The translations under genes and the position numbers were made by a program. DNA of 64,000 nt from Vicinamibacterales bacterium (lineage in GTDB: Bacteria; Acidobacteriota; Vicinamibacteria; Vicinamibacterales; JAKQTR01), in NCBI GenBank assembly GCA_025456345.1, contig JALOKU010000003.1, positions 57,650 to 121,649 of the forward strand, given 5' to 3'. Shown one piece after another: positions 44,127 through 54,628 of the stretch (the first letter of the stretch is position 1; each line of letters opens with the position of its first letter). The notes beneath the pieces were generated by a model. It searched no databases and had not been told where the DNA came from. It was given only the letters and a program-made list of their open reading frames with translations.

Positions 44127-45250
44127 GAATCGGCGTCGACACGCGCGAGCTGATGGGCCGCCCGACCGGCGCCGGGCGCTACCTCGCCGAACTGCTGGGC
44201 GCCTGGGCCGACCCGGCCTCCGGCGCGGCAGGCCGGCACGAGTTCTTCCTGTATGGCCCATCTGCATTGGCAACCGCGACGACCGCGCGAGTCGAGGCGC
44301 TCCGGCCGACCGCGTGCGTGGTGCCAGGAGGCGGAGGCACGTCCTGGGAGCAGCTGAGGCTCCCGGCGGCGGCCAATCGCCACGGCCTCGACGTGTTCTT
44401 CGCCCCGGCGTACACGGCGCCGCTCCGCCTCGCCTGCCCGGTCGCGCTGACGGTCCACGACCTGTCGTTCTTCGCGCATCCCGAGTGGTTCAGGTGGCGG
44501 GAGGGACTCCGGCGCCGGATGTTCACGCGCCTGGCCGCCAGGCGTGCGGCAGTCGTGCTCACCGACACGGAGTTTTCGCGGGCTGAGATCCAGGCGCATC
44601 TCGGCCTCCCCGCCGGGCGCATCCGTGTTGTCGCCCTCGGCGCCGGGCGGCCCGCCTGTCTCGAGGCGGCGGCGCCCTCGCCTGGAAGTGGCCGCCCGTC
44701 CACGCGGCGCGAGCCTCTGGTCCTGCATGTCGGCTCGGTGTTCAACCGCCGCCGGGTGCCGGATCTCATCTCGGCGTTCCGCCTGGTGCTGGCGAGCGTT
44801 CCCGATGCGCGGATGGAGATCATCGGCGAGAACCGCACCTATCCGCACCAGGACCTCGACGCGCTGTGCCGGGCTTCCGGGGCCGCCGATCGCATCCGCG
44901 TCCGGTCGTACGTGTCCGATGCCGAGCTGGCCGCCGCGTTCGGCCAGGCCTCGGCGTTCGCGTTCCTCTCCGAGTACGAGGGCTTCGGCCTGCCTCCGCT
45001 GGAAGCGCTGGCGAGCGGCATTCCCCCCGTGCTGCTGGACACGCCCGTCGCGCGGGAAGTCTGCGGGCCCGCCGCCCGATACGTCCCATCCGGCGACGTG
45101 CCGGCCATTGCCGCCGCGCTGACCGCACTGCTTCGCGACCCTGGCGCGCGGGCGGCGGTGCTGCACGAGGCCGCCGGGGTCTTGTCCCGCTACTCGTGGC
45201 GCGAGGCCGCCCGCCAGACGATGGACGCCCTCGAACGGGCGGGCCGGTGA
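44123..45250 (+). CDS. GT4 (GT-B) glycosyltransferase 2
   Basis: 375 residues. MRIGVDTRELMGRPTGAGRYL at the start, TVHDLSFFAHPEWF in the acceptor half, VLHVGSVFNRR at the donor half and FLSEYEGFGLPPLEALASGIPPV with the EX7E motif. It resembles its upstream neighbour in layout, suggesting an old duplication. ATG at 44123 in an ATGA overlap. Confidence 0.87.
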   Translation: MRIGVDTRELMGRPTGAGRYLAELLGAWADPASGAAGRHEFFLYGPSALATATTARVEALRPTACVVPGGGGTSWEQLRLPAAANRHGLDVFFAPAYTAPLRLACPVALTVHDLSFFAHPEWFRWREGLRRRMFTRLAARRAAVVLTDTEFSRAEIQAHLGLPAGRIRVVALGAGRPACLEAAAPSPGSGRPSTRREPLVLHVGSVFNRRRVPDLISAFRLVLASVPDARMEIIGENRTYPHQDLDALCRASGAADRIRVRSYVSDAELAAAFGQASAFAFLSEYEGFGLPPLEALASGIPPVLLDTPVAREVCGPAARYVPSGDVPAIAAALTALLRDPGARAAVLHEAAGVLSRYSWREAARQTMDALERAGR

Positions 45251-45254
45251 CCGC

Positions 45255-46076
45255 ATGAGGGACGTCACCGTCATCATCGTGTCGTTCAACACCCGAGACG
45301 AACTCGAGGCCTGCCTGGCCTCGATCGCGGCCGCCCCGCCCGCGGTGGCGCATCGGATCACGGTAGTCGACAATGCCTCGTCGGACGGCACGCCGGCGGC
45401 CGTCAGGCAGCACTGGCCGGCGGTGAAGCTGATCGCGTCCGACAGGAACCTCGGGTTCGCGGCCGCAAACAACCTCGCCATCCGCGAGGCCGACACCGAG
45501 TTCGTGCTGCTGCTGAACAGCGACACGCTCGTGCCGGCCGGCGCGATCGACACGCTCGTGCGGGCGCTCGAATCCGATCCCGGCGCCGTGGCGGCGGGGC
45601 CGCGCCTGGTCGGCGCCGACGGGCGTCCGGAGATCTCCTTCGGGCCCATGCTGGGCCCGTTCAACGAACTGCGGCAGAAGGCGCTCGGCCGCCTGTACGA
45701 CCGCGGGGTGGCGGCGGCCGTCGCGCGGGTGGCGCGCATGACCGCGCGGCGGCACCATCCGGACTGGGTCAGCGGGGCGTGCCTCCTGGTGCGGAGCGCC
45801 GACGCCCTCGCCGCCGGACTGCTCGACGAGCGCTACTTCCTCTACGCCGAAGACGTGGACTTCTGCGCGGCGTTGCGGTCGCTCGGGCGCCAGATCCTGT
45901 TCACTCCCGACGCGGAGGTGGTGCACCTGCGCGGGGCGTCCGGACGGGCCCGCCGCGTCGAGACCGGCCGCGCGTACCGCCGCAGCCAGCTGGCGTTCTA
46001 CCAGAAGCACCACCCGCGCTGGGCGCCCTTGCTGCGCGCCTACCTCCGCGCGCGCGGCGCCCTGCCCCCGGCCTGA
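45255..46076 (+). CDS. family 2 glycosyltransferase (rhamnosyl/galactosyl-transferase-like)
   Basis: 273 residues. VTVIIVSFNTRDELEACL at the N-terminus, VVDNASSDGT, LLLNSDT (the metal-binding DxD-like block is NSD) and YAEDVDFCAAL are typical of inverting GT2 enzymes adding side or chain sugars. No membrane segment. It starts 4 bases after the previous stop. Confidence 0.88.
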   Translation: MRDVTVIIVSFNTRDELEACLASIAAAPPAVAHRITVVDNASSDGTPAAVRQHWPAVKLIASDRNLGFAAANNLAIREADTEFVLLLNSDTLVPAGAIDTLVRALESDPGAVAAGPRLVGADGRPEISFGPMLGPFNELRQKALGRLYDRGVAAAVARVARMTARRHHPDWVSGACLLVRSADALAAGLLDERYFLYAEDVDFCAALRSLGRQILFTPDAEVVHLRGASGRARRVETGRAYRRSQLAFYQKHHPRWAPLLRAYLRARGALPPA

Positions 46077-46163
46077 GCGAGGCCAGGCCGTCGCGTGCCG
46101 AGTCGAAGGCCCCGCCTCGGCGGAGGCCCTGTGGTATCGTGAACCCGGAGACGAGACACCCAC

Positions 46164-47291
46164 GTGCGCATTGCGATTGACGCCAGGAAACTGCACGACT
46201 TCGGCATCGGGACCTACATCCGGAACCTGCTGAAGTACCTGGCCCTCATCGATCGTGACACCGAGTTCATCCTGCTGTGCCGGCCGCAGGACGTGAACCT
46301 CGCCGAGATGCTCGGCCCGAACTTCCGGGCCGTGGCGGAGCCGTCCCGTCCGTACTCGATCGCCGAGCAGGTGATGCTGCCGGCGCGGCTCGTCATGCAG
46401 AATGTGAGCCTGCTCCACGAACCGCACTACGTGCTCCCGCCGCTTGTGCCGTGCCGCGCGGTCGTTACCATCCACGACTGCATCCACCTGATGTTCCCGC
46501 AGTACCTGCCGAACCGCTTCGCGTACGCGTACGCGCGCGCCACGCTCTGGGCGGCCACCAGGCGCGCGGAACGGATCTTCACGGTGTCGGAGACCTCGAA
46601 AGCCGACATTCTCCGCTACTGCGACGTGCCGGCCGAGCGGATCATCGTGGTGTACAACGCGATCGACGACCGCTTCGCGGCCGCGCCCGACATGGAGGCC
46701 GTCGAGCGGGTCCGCGAGCGCTACCAGCTGCACGGGCCCTTCGCGCTCTACGTGGGCAACATCAAGCCGCACAAAAACCTCGAACGCCTGATCGACGCGT
46801 TCGACCTGGTCCGGCGCAGCGGCTACGAGCGGCTCGAACTGCTGATCATCGGCGACCAGATCTCGAAGTACCCGCGGCTGCGCCGCGCGGTGGACCGGCA
46901 CAAGCTGCACAAGCACGTCCGCTTCCTCGGGTTCGTGGCGGACGACACCCTGGCGGCGCTGTACCGCCTGGCCACGGTGTTCGTGTTCCCGTCGCTCTAT
47001 GAGGGCTTCGGGCTCCCGCCGCTCGAAGCGATGGCCAGCGGCACGCCGGTGGTCACCTCGAACCGCTCATCGCTGCCCGAAGTCGTCGGCGACGCGGCCG
47101 TCCTGGTCGATCCGTACAGCGCGGCCTCGATCGCGGAGGGCATCCAGCGGGTGTTGAGCGATGCGGACCTGCGCCGCACGCTCTCGGAGCGCGGCCTGGC
47201 GCGCGCCCGGGAGTTCTCCTGGGAAGCCTCGATCCGGCGCATCCACGAGGTGTACATGGATGTGGCCGCGCAGCGGTCCTCCGCGCCATGA
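46164..47291 (+). CDS. GT4 (GT-B) glycosyltransferase 3
   Basis: 375 residues. MRIAIDARKLHDFGIGTY start, TIHDCIHLMFP, YVGNIKPHKNLERLI (donor domain) and FPSLYEGFGLPPLEAMASGTPVV with EX7E. GTG start with GGAGACGAG upstream. The 87-base gap before it holds a TATCGT -10-like sequence at 46135 but no matching -35. Stop overlaps the next ATG. Confidence 0.88.
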   Translation: MRIAIDARKLHDFGIGTYIRNLLKYLALIDRDTEFILLCRPQDVNLAEMLGPNFRAVAEPSRPYSIAEQVMLPARLVMQNVSLLHEPHYVLPPLVPCRAVVTIHDCIHLMFPQYLPNRFAYAYARATLWAATRRAERIFTVSETSKADILRYCDVPAERIIVVYNAIDDRFAAAPDMEAVERVRERYQLHGPFALYVGNIKPHKNLERLIDAFDLVRRSGYERLELLIIGDQISKYPRLRRAVDRHKLHKHVRFLGFVADDTLAALYRLATVFVFPSLYEGFGLPPLEAMASGTPVVTSNRSSLPEVVGDAAVLVDPYSAASIAEGIQRVLSDADLRRTLSERGLARAREFSWEASIRRIHEVYMDVAAQRSSAP

Positions 47292-48382
47292 GAGTGGCCC
47301 TGGTCCACGACTGGCTGACCGGCATGCGCGGCGGCGAGAAGGTGCTCGAGGCCGTCGCCGAGGCCTATCCGCAGGCGGACATCTTCACGCTGGTGCACGT
47401 CAAGGGGTCCGTGTCGCCGCTCATCGAGTCGCGACGGATCCGGACGTCGTTCATCCAGCGCCTGCCGGCGGCGGGGCGGCTCTACCGGCACTATCTCCCG
47501 CTGTTCCCGATGGCGGTCGAGCAGTTCGACCTGCGCGAGCACGACCTGGTCATCAGCATCAGCCACTGCGCGGCGAAGGCCGTCATCCACGCCCCTGGCG
47601 CCCGGCACCTGTGCTATTGCCTCACTCCGATGCGCTATGCGTGGGACCAGTTCGACGAATATTTCGGGGCCGCGAGGACGGGCCGGGCCGGAGCAGCCTT
47701 CTACCGGCCGGTCATGAGCTGGCTGGCGCGGTGGGATGCGGCCACGTCGAGCCGCGCCGACCGGTTCGTGGCGATCTCCGACTACGTCGCCGCCCGCATC
47801 GCGCGGTACTATGCCCGGCGAGCGGACGTGGTGTACCCTCCTGTAGACACGGCGTTCTTCTGTCCGGACGGATCGGCCCCCGGCGAGTCGGCGCTCGTGG
47901 TGTCGGCGCTGGTGCCGTACAAGCGCATCGACCTGGCGATTGAGGCGTGCGCGCGGGCGGGCGTGCCGCTTCGCGTCATCGGCGACGGCCCGGAGCTTCC
48001 CCGCCTGCGGAGGCTCGCGGGGCCCGGCGTCACGTTCTCGGGCTGGATTTCGGGCGAAGAGATCCGCGCGGCCTACCGCCAGTCTGGCGTCGTGCTGCTG
48101 CCGGGTGTGGAGGATTTCGGGATCGTGCCCCTCGAGGCGCAGGCGTGCGGCCGGCCGGTGGTGGCCGTCGCCGAGGGGGGCGCGCTCGAGACGGTCGTCG
48201 ACGGCGTGACGGGCGCGCTGGTGCCCGGCAAGTCGCAGGAGGCTTGGGCCGGCGCCATCAGGGGCACGCTGGATGCGCGGCTGCCGGCCGGGGCCATCCG
48301 GCTCCACGCCCTCAGGTTCGGCCGGGAGCGGTTCATTCAGGAGATCAGGGCCGAGGTCGACCGCGTCCTCGCCTCAGCGTAA
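47288..48382 (+). CDS. GT4 glycosyltransferase 4 (WbaZ/mannosyltransferase-like)
   Basis: 364 residues. The opening MRVALVHDWLTGMRGGEKVLE and CYCLTPMRYAWDQFDEYF are hallmarks of the WbaZ-like mannosyltransferase subgroup. Donor half VVSALVPYKRIDLAIEA, end PGVEDFGIVPLEAQACGRPVVA with the E-x7-E pair. Probably adds mannose or a related sugar; donor not proven. Overlaps the preceding stop by ATGA. Confidence 0.87.
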   Translation: MRVALVHDWLTGMRGGEKVLEAVAEAYPQADIFTLVHVKGSVSPLIESRRIRTSFIQRLPAAGRLYRHYLPLFPMAVEQFDLREHDLVISISHCAAKAVIHAPGARHLCYCLTPMRYAWDQFDEYFGAARTGRAGAAFYRPVMSWLARWDAATSSRADRFVAISDYVAARIARYYARRADVVYPPVDTAFFCPDGSAPGESALVVSALVPYKRIDLAIEACARAGVPLRVIGDGPELPRLRRLAGPGVTFSGWISGEEIRAAYRQSGVVLLPGVEDFGIVPLEAQACGRPVVAVAEGGALETVVDGVTGALVPGKSQEAWAGAIRGTLDARLPAGAIRLHALRFGRERFIQEIRAEVDRVLASA

Positions 48383-48386
48383 CGGC

Positions 48387-49835
48387 ATGGTCACTCGCTA
48401 CAAACGGGCGCTCTCGGCCTACTACGTCGTCTCGGACGCCCTCCTGGGCGTGGTGGCGTTTCTCGGCGCGTACCTGCTCCGGTTCACGTCGGGACTGATC
48501 CCGGTCACCAAGGGCGTGCCGCCCCTCGAACAGTACCTCATGGTGGTGCCGTTTGTGGGGCTGCTCGTGCCCGTCGCGTACTACTTCCAGGGCCTCTACA
48601 GCGTCCGGCGGAACCGCTCCCGGGTGGACGATTTCTTCGCGGTCTTCGTCGGCAGCGTGGTCGCGGTTGTCCTGGGCGTGGTGGCCACGCTCTATTTTCA
48701 GGCCTATTACGTGCCAGCCGCCATGAAGGGCCGCGGCGCGTTCGAGGTCTCCCAGCTGGTCTGGGCCCTGTTCCTGGGCGTGAACGTGGTGTTGACCTTC
48801 GCCTCCCGCGAGGTCGTGCGCCAGACGTTCGAACGCCGCTGGAGGGCCGGCCTCGGCCTGAAGCGCATCCTGATTGTCGGGTCGGGCGAACTCGGGCGGC
48901 TCGTGGCGGACAAGATCTTCGCGCATCAGGAGATGGGTTACCAGGTGGTGGGGTTTGTCGACGATCGCGCCGAGGAGGACCACCTCGGCTATCGCGGGCT
49001 GCCGCTGCTCGGCACGACGGCCGAGACGGGCGACATCTGCCTGCGCGAGCGCGTAGACCAGATCTACGTCGCGCTCCCGCTCGAAGCGCACCACCGGATG
49101 CTCGACGTGATCGAGGCCGGCGCCAGGAGCCTGATCGACGTGAAGATCGTCCCGGACCTGCTGCAGTTCATCGCGCTGCGGGCCCGCATCGAAGACCTCG
49201 ACGGCGTCCCGATCATCAACCTCAACGACGTGCCGCTGCAGGGCCTCAGCGCCCTGGCCAAGCGCGGCATCGACTTCGCCGTGTCGGCCGCCGGCCTGAT
49301 CCTGCTGGCCATCCCCCTCGCGCTGGTCGCGCTCGCCATCAAGCTGACCTCGCCGGGCCCCATCTTCTACCGGCAGGAGCGGATGAGCCTCGACGGCTCG
49401 CCGTTCGCCGTGTACAAGTTCCGCTCGATGTACCATGAGGCGGAGGCCGCCACCGGGCCCATCTGGGCGGACGATGAAGACCCGCGGTGCACGCCGCTCG
49501 GCCGCTACCTCCGGCGCTTCGACATCGACGAGCTCCCGCAGCTGTGGAACGTGCTGCGCGGCGACATGTCGCTGGTGGGCCCGCGGCCGGAGCGCCCCTA
49601 CTTCGTGGAGCAGTTCAAGCACCGCTACCCGCACTACATGCTCCGGCACAAGGTGAAGTCGGGCATCACCGGCTGGGCGCAGGTCAACGGGTGGCGCGGC
49701 AACACCTCGCTCGAGAAGCGCATCGAGTTCGACCTCTACTACATCGAGAACTGGTCGCTGAATCTCGACACGAAAATCCTGTGGCTCACGCTCGTGCGGG
49801 GGCTGGGCCTCTACAAGCAATCACCCGCGCCATAG
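48387..49835 (+). CDS. polyprenyl-phosphate hexose-1-phosphate transferase (WcaJ-like, initiating enzyme)
   Basis: 482 residues. Four N-terminal helices (about 8-125), a CoA-binding-like Rossmann domain (about 150-270: [16 protein letters not shown]), a fifth helix near 290-315, and the catalytic sugar-transferase domain (about 320-480) with [41 protein letters not shown] and [15 protein letters not shown]. It puts the first sugar on undecaprenyl phosphate to begin the repeat unit. ATG at 48387, just after the preceding stop. Confidence 0.92.
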   Translation: MVTRYKRALSAYYVVSDALLGVVAFLGAYLLRFTSGLIPVTKGVPPLEQYLMVVPFVGLLVPVAYYFQGLYSVRRNRSRVDDFFAVFVGSVVAVVLGVVATLYFQAYYVPAAMKGRGAFEVSQLVWALFLGVNVVLTFASREVVRQTFERRWRAGLGLKRILIVGSGELGRLVADKIFAHQEMGYQVVGFVDDRAEEDHLGYRGLPLLGTTAETGDICLRERVDQIYVALPLEAHHRMLDVIEAGARSLIDVKIVPDLLQFIALRARIEDLDGVPIINLNDVPLQGLSALAKRGIDFAVSAAGLILLAIPLALVALAIKLTSPGPIFYRQERMSLDGSPFAVYKFRSMYHEAEAATGPIWADDEDPRCTPLGRYLRRFDIDELPQLWNVLRGDMSLVGPRPERPYFVEQFKHRYPHYMLRHKVKSGITGWAQVNGWRGNTSLEKRIEFDLYYIENWSLNLDTKILWLTLVRGLGLYKQSPAP

Positions 49836-49842
49836 GAACGGC

Positions 49843-50761
49843 ATGTCCACGCCGCGCGTCGTCATCACCGGGGCCGCCGGGTTCATCGGATCCCACCTCG
49901 CCGAAACGCTGCTGGACCGCGGCTATGCCGTCGTCGGCATCGACAACCTGCTGACGGGCGACCTGGCCAACATCGCGCACCTGACCGGGCGGGACTTCGT
50001 CTTCATCAAGCACGACGTCACCAACTACATCAACGTCGAAGGCCCCGTCGACTTCGTCCTGCACTGGGCGAGCCCGGCCAGCCCGATCGACTATCTCGAG
50101 CTGCCGATCCAGACGCTGAAGGTGGGCGCCCTGGGCACGCACAAGGCGCTCGGCCTCGCCAAGGCCAAGGGCGCGCGGTTCGTGCTGGCCTCGACCTCGG
50201 AGGTGTACGGCGACCCGCTGGAGCACCCGCAGCGGGAGACCTACTGGGGCAACGTCAACCCGGTCGGCCCCCGGGGCGTGTACGACGAGGCGAAGCGCTT
50301 TGCCGAGGCGATGACCGTCGCCTATCACCGCTACCACGGCGTGGACGCGAAGATCGTCCGGATCTTCAACACCTACGGGCCGCGCATGCGCGTCCGCGAC
50401 GGGCGGGCGGTGCCGAACTTCATCGGGCAGGCGCTCACGGGCGAAGACGTCACCGTTTACGGCGACGGATCGCAGACACGCAGCCTGTGCTACGTCAGCG
50501 ACCTCGTCGACGGCGTCATCCGGCTGATGCTCTCGAACGCCAACGATCCGATCAATATCGGGAACCCCCAGGAGCTGACGATCGAGCAGATCGCGAGGAC
50601 GATCCTGCGGCTCACCGGCTCGTCGAGCCGGATCGTCCACCGCGACTTGCCGGTCGACGACCCGAAGGTGCGCAAGCCCGACATCACGCGGGCGATGACG
50701 ATCCTGGAGTGGGGCCCCAAGGTGTCTCTCGAGGACGGCCTTGGCAAGACGATCGAGTATT

Positions 50762-50787
<26 letters not shown>
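49843..50787 (+). CDS. UDP-glucuronate decarboxylase (UDP-xylose synthase)
   Basis: 314-residue extended SDR. NAD motif GAAGFIGSH is at 10-18, the clade signature [11 protein letters not shown] at about 74-84, catalytic Tyr147 and Lys151 in GVYDEAKR, Ser/Thr in [10 protein letters not shown]. It converts UDP-GlcA (from Ugd) to UDP-xylose. Full length; ends the plus-strand arm and overlaps the convergent pgsA-like gene by 26 bases. Confidence 0.93.
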
Positions 50788-51325
<538 letters not shown>

Positions 51326-51329
51326 GTGT

Positions 51330-52685
51330 CTACCGGCTCCCGTTTCGCGGCCGGGAGGCAAGCCGTTCGAGGCGGCGGACCGCGTCGACAGCCTCCTGTC
51401 CCGTCACCGCGCGCGACGGCCGGAAGTTCCCGCCATCGAGGCTGAGGACGCCTGCGGCGACGGCCGCCGAGATGTCCTCGTAACGCAGGTGGCTGACTCC
51501 GACATCCGCAATATTGACACGGCTGCGGTCGGCACGGCTCGGATTCGCGCCCGTCATGGCCAGAATCCTGCTGACCGCCTGCGCCAGGTCGGACCGCCGG
51601 ACCACCGCCCTGGGCTGGAAGCTGTGGTTGGGAAAGACGTCCATCACGCCCGCGCGGATGACCTCGACGATCCACCGGGAGGCCCAGTGCCCGCGAACGT
51701 CGGTGGCGACCGCGGAGGGCCGTGGTGTCGCGGCCGAGAGGACCGTCTGCAGGCGGACGCCGATGAGTGCCGCCACGTCACCGCGCGTGGCCTGGGGCAG
51801 GCCCGGAATCCCGGCGTACTCCGGCGGCAGGTCGCTGGCGCGGCCCCGCTCGCGAAGCCCGTCGAGGCGCCGTTTCAGGGCGTCGGACGGATCCAGCGCG
51901 TAGGCGCGTTCGAGCGAGGCGATGGCGGCGTCGACGTTGCCCCGCGCCTCGAGTACGTCGGCGAGGCTTGTGAGCGCCTTGCTGTCGGCCGGGTCGAGCG
52001 CGACCGCCTTCCGGAGGTTCCGCTCGGCCTCGGCGAGGTTCTTCCGGCGCGCCTCGATCACGCCGAGGTCGCGATAGAGGAACGCGGTGTCGGGCGAGAG
52101 CGCGATGGCCGCCGCGTAGGCCTCGCGCGCCTCGTCGAAACGGCCGGCGCCGGACGCCCGCGTGGCCGCGGCGACGCGGTCCTGGAACTGGTCGAGTTTC
52201 AGGGCGGCGATGCGGCGATGGAGGTCGCCCAGCGCCGCGTCCGCGGCCAGGGCCGCCTCGAAGGCCACGAGCGCCGCATCCCGCTGCCCCGACGCGAGCA
52301 GCGCTTCACCCCTGCCGGCCAGCGCCGGGCCGTAGCGCGGCGCCGCGCGTGACGCGGCATCGAAGCGGGCCAGGGCCTCTTTCGGCTTGCTCTGCGCGAG
52401 CAGGGCGTAGCCCAGCCCGACGGCGGCCGGATAAAACGCCGGCTGCTGTTGAACCAGCTGCCCGAAGGCCGACTCGGCGCCCTTCAGGTCGCCCGCCTGC
52501 AGCCGGCTCCAGCCCTCCTGGAGCCTCGCCCGGGCCCGCGCGTCGCCGGCGCGTTCTGGAGGAGCGGGGTACACGAAATCCGGGTATCGGAGGACGCCGG
52601 CCGCCTTCGGTGGAGCCACCTTCGGCGCGCACGCGCCCCCCAGCGCCACCGCGAGCACGATGAAGGCCAGGGCCCGTCGCGTCAT
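51330..52685 (-). CDS. TPR lipoprotein with C-terminal S-layer homology (SLH) repeats
   Basis: 451 residues. Lipoprotein signal with Cys at about residue 19 (ALGGACAPK). Six to seven TPR repeats lie at about 50-285. Two SLH modules follow at about 325-445: ATDVRGHWASRWIVEVIRAG and NIADVGVSHLRYED with the FQPRAVVRRSD/FRPSRAVTGQE ends. SLH modules normally bind cell-wall polymers, so it may link the membrane to the wall. It overlaps hflX by ATGA. Confidence 0.85.
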   Translation of the reverse strand: MTRRALAFIVLAVALGGACAPKVAPPKAAGVLRYPDFVYPAPPERAGDARARARLQEGWSRLQAGDLKGAESAFGQLVQQQPAFYPAAVGLGYALLAQSKPKEALARFDAASRAAPRYGPALAGRGEALLASGQRDAALVAFEAALAADAALGDLHRRIAALKLDQFQDRVAAATRASGAGRFDEAREAYAAAIALSPDTAFLYRDLGVIEARRKNLAEAERNLRKAVALDPADSKALTSLADVLEARGNVDAAIASLERAYALDPSDALKRRLDGLRERGRASDLPPEYAGIPGLPQATRGDVAALIGVRLQTVLSAATPRPSAVATDVRGHWASRWIVEVIRAGVMDVFPNHSFQPRAVVRRSDLAQAVSRILAMTGANPSRADRSRVNIADVGVSHLRYEDISAAVAAGVLSLDGGNFRPSRAVTGQEAVDAVRRLERLASRPRNGSR

Positions 52686-53878
52686 GCCGATCGCATGCTG
52701 AGCGCCGTCCGGGGCGCATCGGACATCTTCTTGCAGAACGCCGCGAACTCGCGCCGCGGCACATCGGCGTCGATGTGCGCCCGCCCGGCACGATTCACGT
52801 GACGCACCACGCGCCCGTGGCGGTAGACCCAGGTCATGCCGCGCCGGCCGGCCTCGCTGTCAGGATCGCACCGCAGCGTCACGCGGCTCGTGCCGAGCCC
52901 GAGCGTGCCGACCACGCGCTCGAGGAGTGCGGTCCGGCCCTGGCCCCGCAGCGCCGAGATCACCGCGGCATCCGGGCTGGCGGCCGCCAGGCGGCGGCGC
53001 TCCTCGGCGCCCAGCTTGTCGGCCTTGTTGTAGACCTCGATGCACGGAACCTCGTTGGCCCCCACATCGTTCAACACCGTGCGCACGGCCGCCACGCGCC
53101 GGTCGCGGTCTTCGGCCGACGCGTCGATCACGTGCAGCAACGCGTCGGCGTCGCGAACTTCCTCGAGCGTGCCGCGGAAGGCCGCCACCAGCGTGTGCGG
53201 CAGCCGATCGATGAACCCGACGGTGTCCGAGACGAGCAACTCGCGTCGGTCCGGCAGCTTCACCTTGCGCAGCAGCGGATCAAGCGTCACGAACAACGCG
53301 TCGGAGGCCTCGGCCCCCTCCCCGGTCAGCAGGTTGAAGAGCGTCGTCTTGCCCGCGTTCGTGTAGCCGACGAGCGCCACCGTCGGCACGTCGGATTTCT
53401 GCCGGCGCTCCCGCAACCGGGCGCGCCGCTCCCGGATGTCCTTGATGCCGGCGGCGATGGTGGCGATGCGGCGCCTGATCCTCCGGCGGTCGGTCTCGAG
53501 CTTCGTTTCGCCCGGCCCTCTCGTGCCGATGCCGCCGCCGAGCCGCGACAGTTCGGTGCCGTGGCCGGTCAGCCGCGGCAGCAGGTACTGCAGCTGGGCC
53601 AGTTCGACCTGTGACTGCCCTTCCCGCGTCCGGGCGCGCTTCGCGAAGATGTCGAGGATGAGCTGCGTGCGGTCGATCACGCGCAGCCGCAGGGCCTCCT
53701 CGAGATGGCGCAACTGGGTGGGCGTCAGTTCGTGGTCGAAGACCGCCAGGTCGATGCGCTGCTCGTCGCACGCCGCCACCAGTTCCTGAAGCTTGCCGCG
53801 CCCGAGAAAGGTGGCCGGATCAGGCCGCGGCCGCTCCTGGATCATTCGGAGCGACGGGCGCCCGCCGGCCGCACGCAC
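52682..53878 (-). CDS. hflX: GTPase HflX (start uncertain)
   Basis: 398 residues from the first standard start, a GTG at 53878. HflX splits stalled ribosomes. The N-terminal domain has FLGRGKLQEL and DHELTPTQ. A linker GGGIGTRGPGETKLETDRR follows, then the G domain with GYTNAGKTTLFN (about 180), SDTVGFI and NKAD. Coding similarity clearly continues upstream: HERVALIGLAPDKAHKHEAE (53960-53901) matches the missing first strand, yet no ATG, GTG or TTG exists in frame back to the tsaC stop at 53999. Either a rare CUG/AUC start is used, or the sequence has an error or mutation. Confidence 0.88.
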   Translation of the reverse strand: MRAAGGRPSLRMIQERPRPDPATFLGRGKLQELVAACDEQRIDLAVFDHELTPTQLRHLEEALRLRVIDRTQLILDIFAKRARTREGQSQVELAQLQYLLPRLTGHGTELSRLGGGIGTRGPGETKLETDRRRIRRRIATIAAGIKDIRERRARLRERRQKSDVPTVALVGYTNAGKTTLFNLLTGEGAEASDALFVTLDPLLRKVKLPDRRELLVSDTVGFIDRLPHTLVAAFRGTLEEVRDADALLHVIDASAEDRDRRVAAVRTVLNDVGANEVPCIEVYNKADKLGAEERRRLAAASPDAAVISALRGQGRTALLERVVGTLGLGTSRVTLRCDPDSEAGRRGMTWVYRHGRVVRHVNRAGRAHIDADVPRREFAAFCKKMSDAPRTALSMRSA

Positions 53879-53998
53879 GAGGCCGCCGAGTTCGTCGAGC
53901 GACTGCTCGGCTTCGTGCTTGTGCGCCTTGTCCGGCGCGAGTCCGATCAGGGCGACGCGTTCGTGGGAGTTCAGGATGTCACACCAGGAGGCCAGAGA

Positions 53999-54628
53999 CT
54001 ACAGGAGGCATTCTAGCACGCGGTCCCACGACACCGCGCCCGCACGAATCAGCACCGGGACGGCGCCGCTGGCATCGACGATGGTCGACGGCTCGCCGCC
54101 GGGCGACGGCCCGGCGTCAATCAGCCCGTCGAGCAGGCCGCCGAGGGCCACCCGCACCGCGTCCGGATCCTCCGTGGCGGGATCGCCGGACCTGTTGGCG
54201 CTGGTCGAGGTGATCGGCCAGCCGCAGGCGTCGGCGAGCAGGCGGGCGACCGGAAGGTCCGGCACGCGGATCGCGACGGTGCCGCGCCCGGCGTGCACGT
54301 GCGCATCGAGTTGCGGCCACGCCGGAATGACCAGCGTGAGCGGGCCGGGCCAGAACGCCTCGGCCAGCCGGCGCGAGGCGGGGTCCAGCACGCCGCCCGC
54401 CGCCTCGATCTGCCCCGTTCCGGACGCGATGAGCGGGATCGCCAGATCGACGGGCCGTCCCTTGATGCGGTAGAGTTGTGCCATCGCGGCCGCGCTCGCC
54501 GGGTTTGCCGCCAGGCCGTACAGCGTGTCTGTCGGATAGGCGACTACGCCGCCGTCGCGAAGCAGGGCGGCGGCGCGGTGCAGCGTGTGCCGGTCCGGCC
54601 GGCCTGCCTCGACCCGGAATTCCAACAT
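53999..54628 (-). CDS. L-threonylcarbamoyladenylate synthase (Sua5/YciO/YrdC family)
   Basis: 209 residues. Makes threonylcarbamoyl-AMP for the t6A37 tRNA modification. VAYPTDTLYGLAANP is at about 28-42, KGRPVDLAIPL (substrate loop, KxR pattern) at about 56-66, then WPGPLTLVI and SANRSGDPATED with PSTIVD near the end. The ATG at 54628 shares the palindrome CATG with the start of the divergent antiporter gene. Confidence 0.9.
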   Translation of the reverse strand: MLEFRVEAGRPDRHTLHRAAALLRDGGVVAYPTDTLYGLAANPASAAAMAQLYRIKGRPVDLAIPLIASGTGQIEAAGGVLDPASRRLAEAFWPGPLTLVIPAWPQLDAHVHAGRGTVAIRVPDLPVARLLADACGWPITSTSANRSGDPATEDPDAVRVALGGLLDGLIDAGPSPGGEPSTIVDASGAVPVLIRAGAVSWDRVLECLL

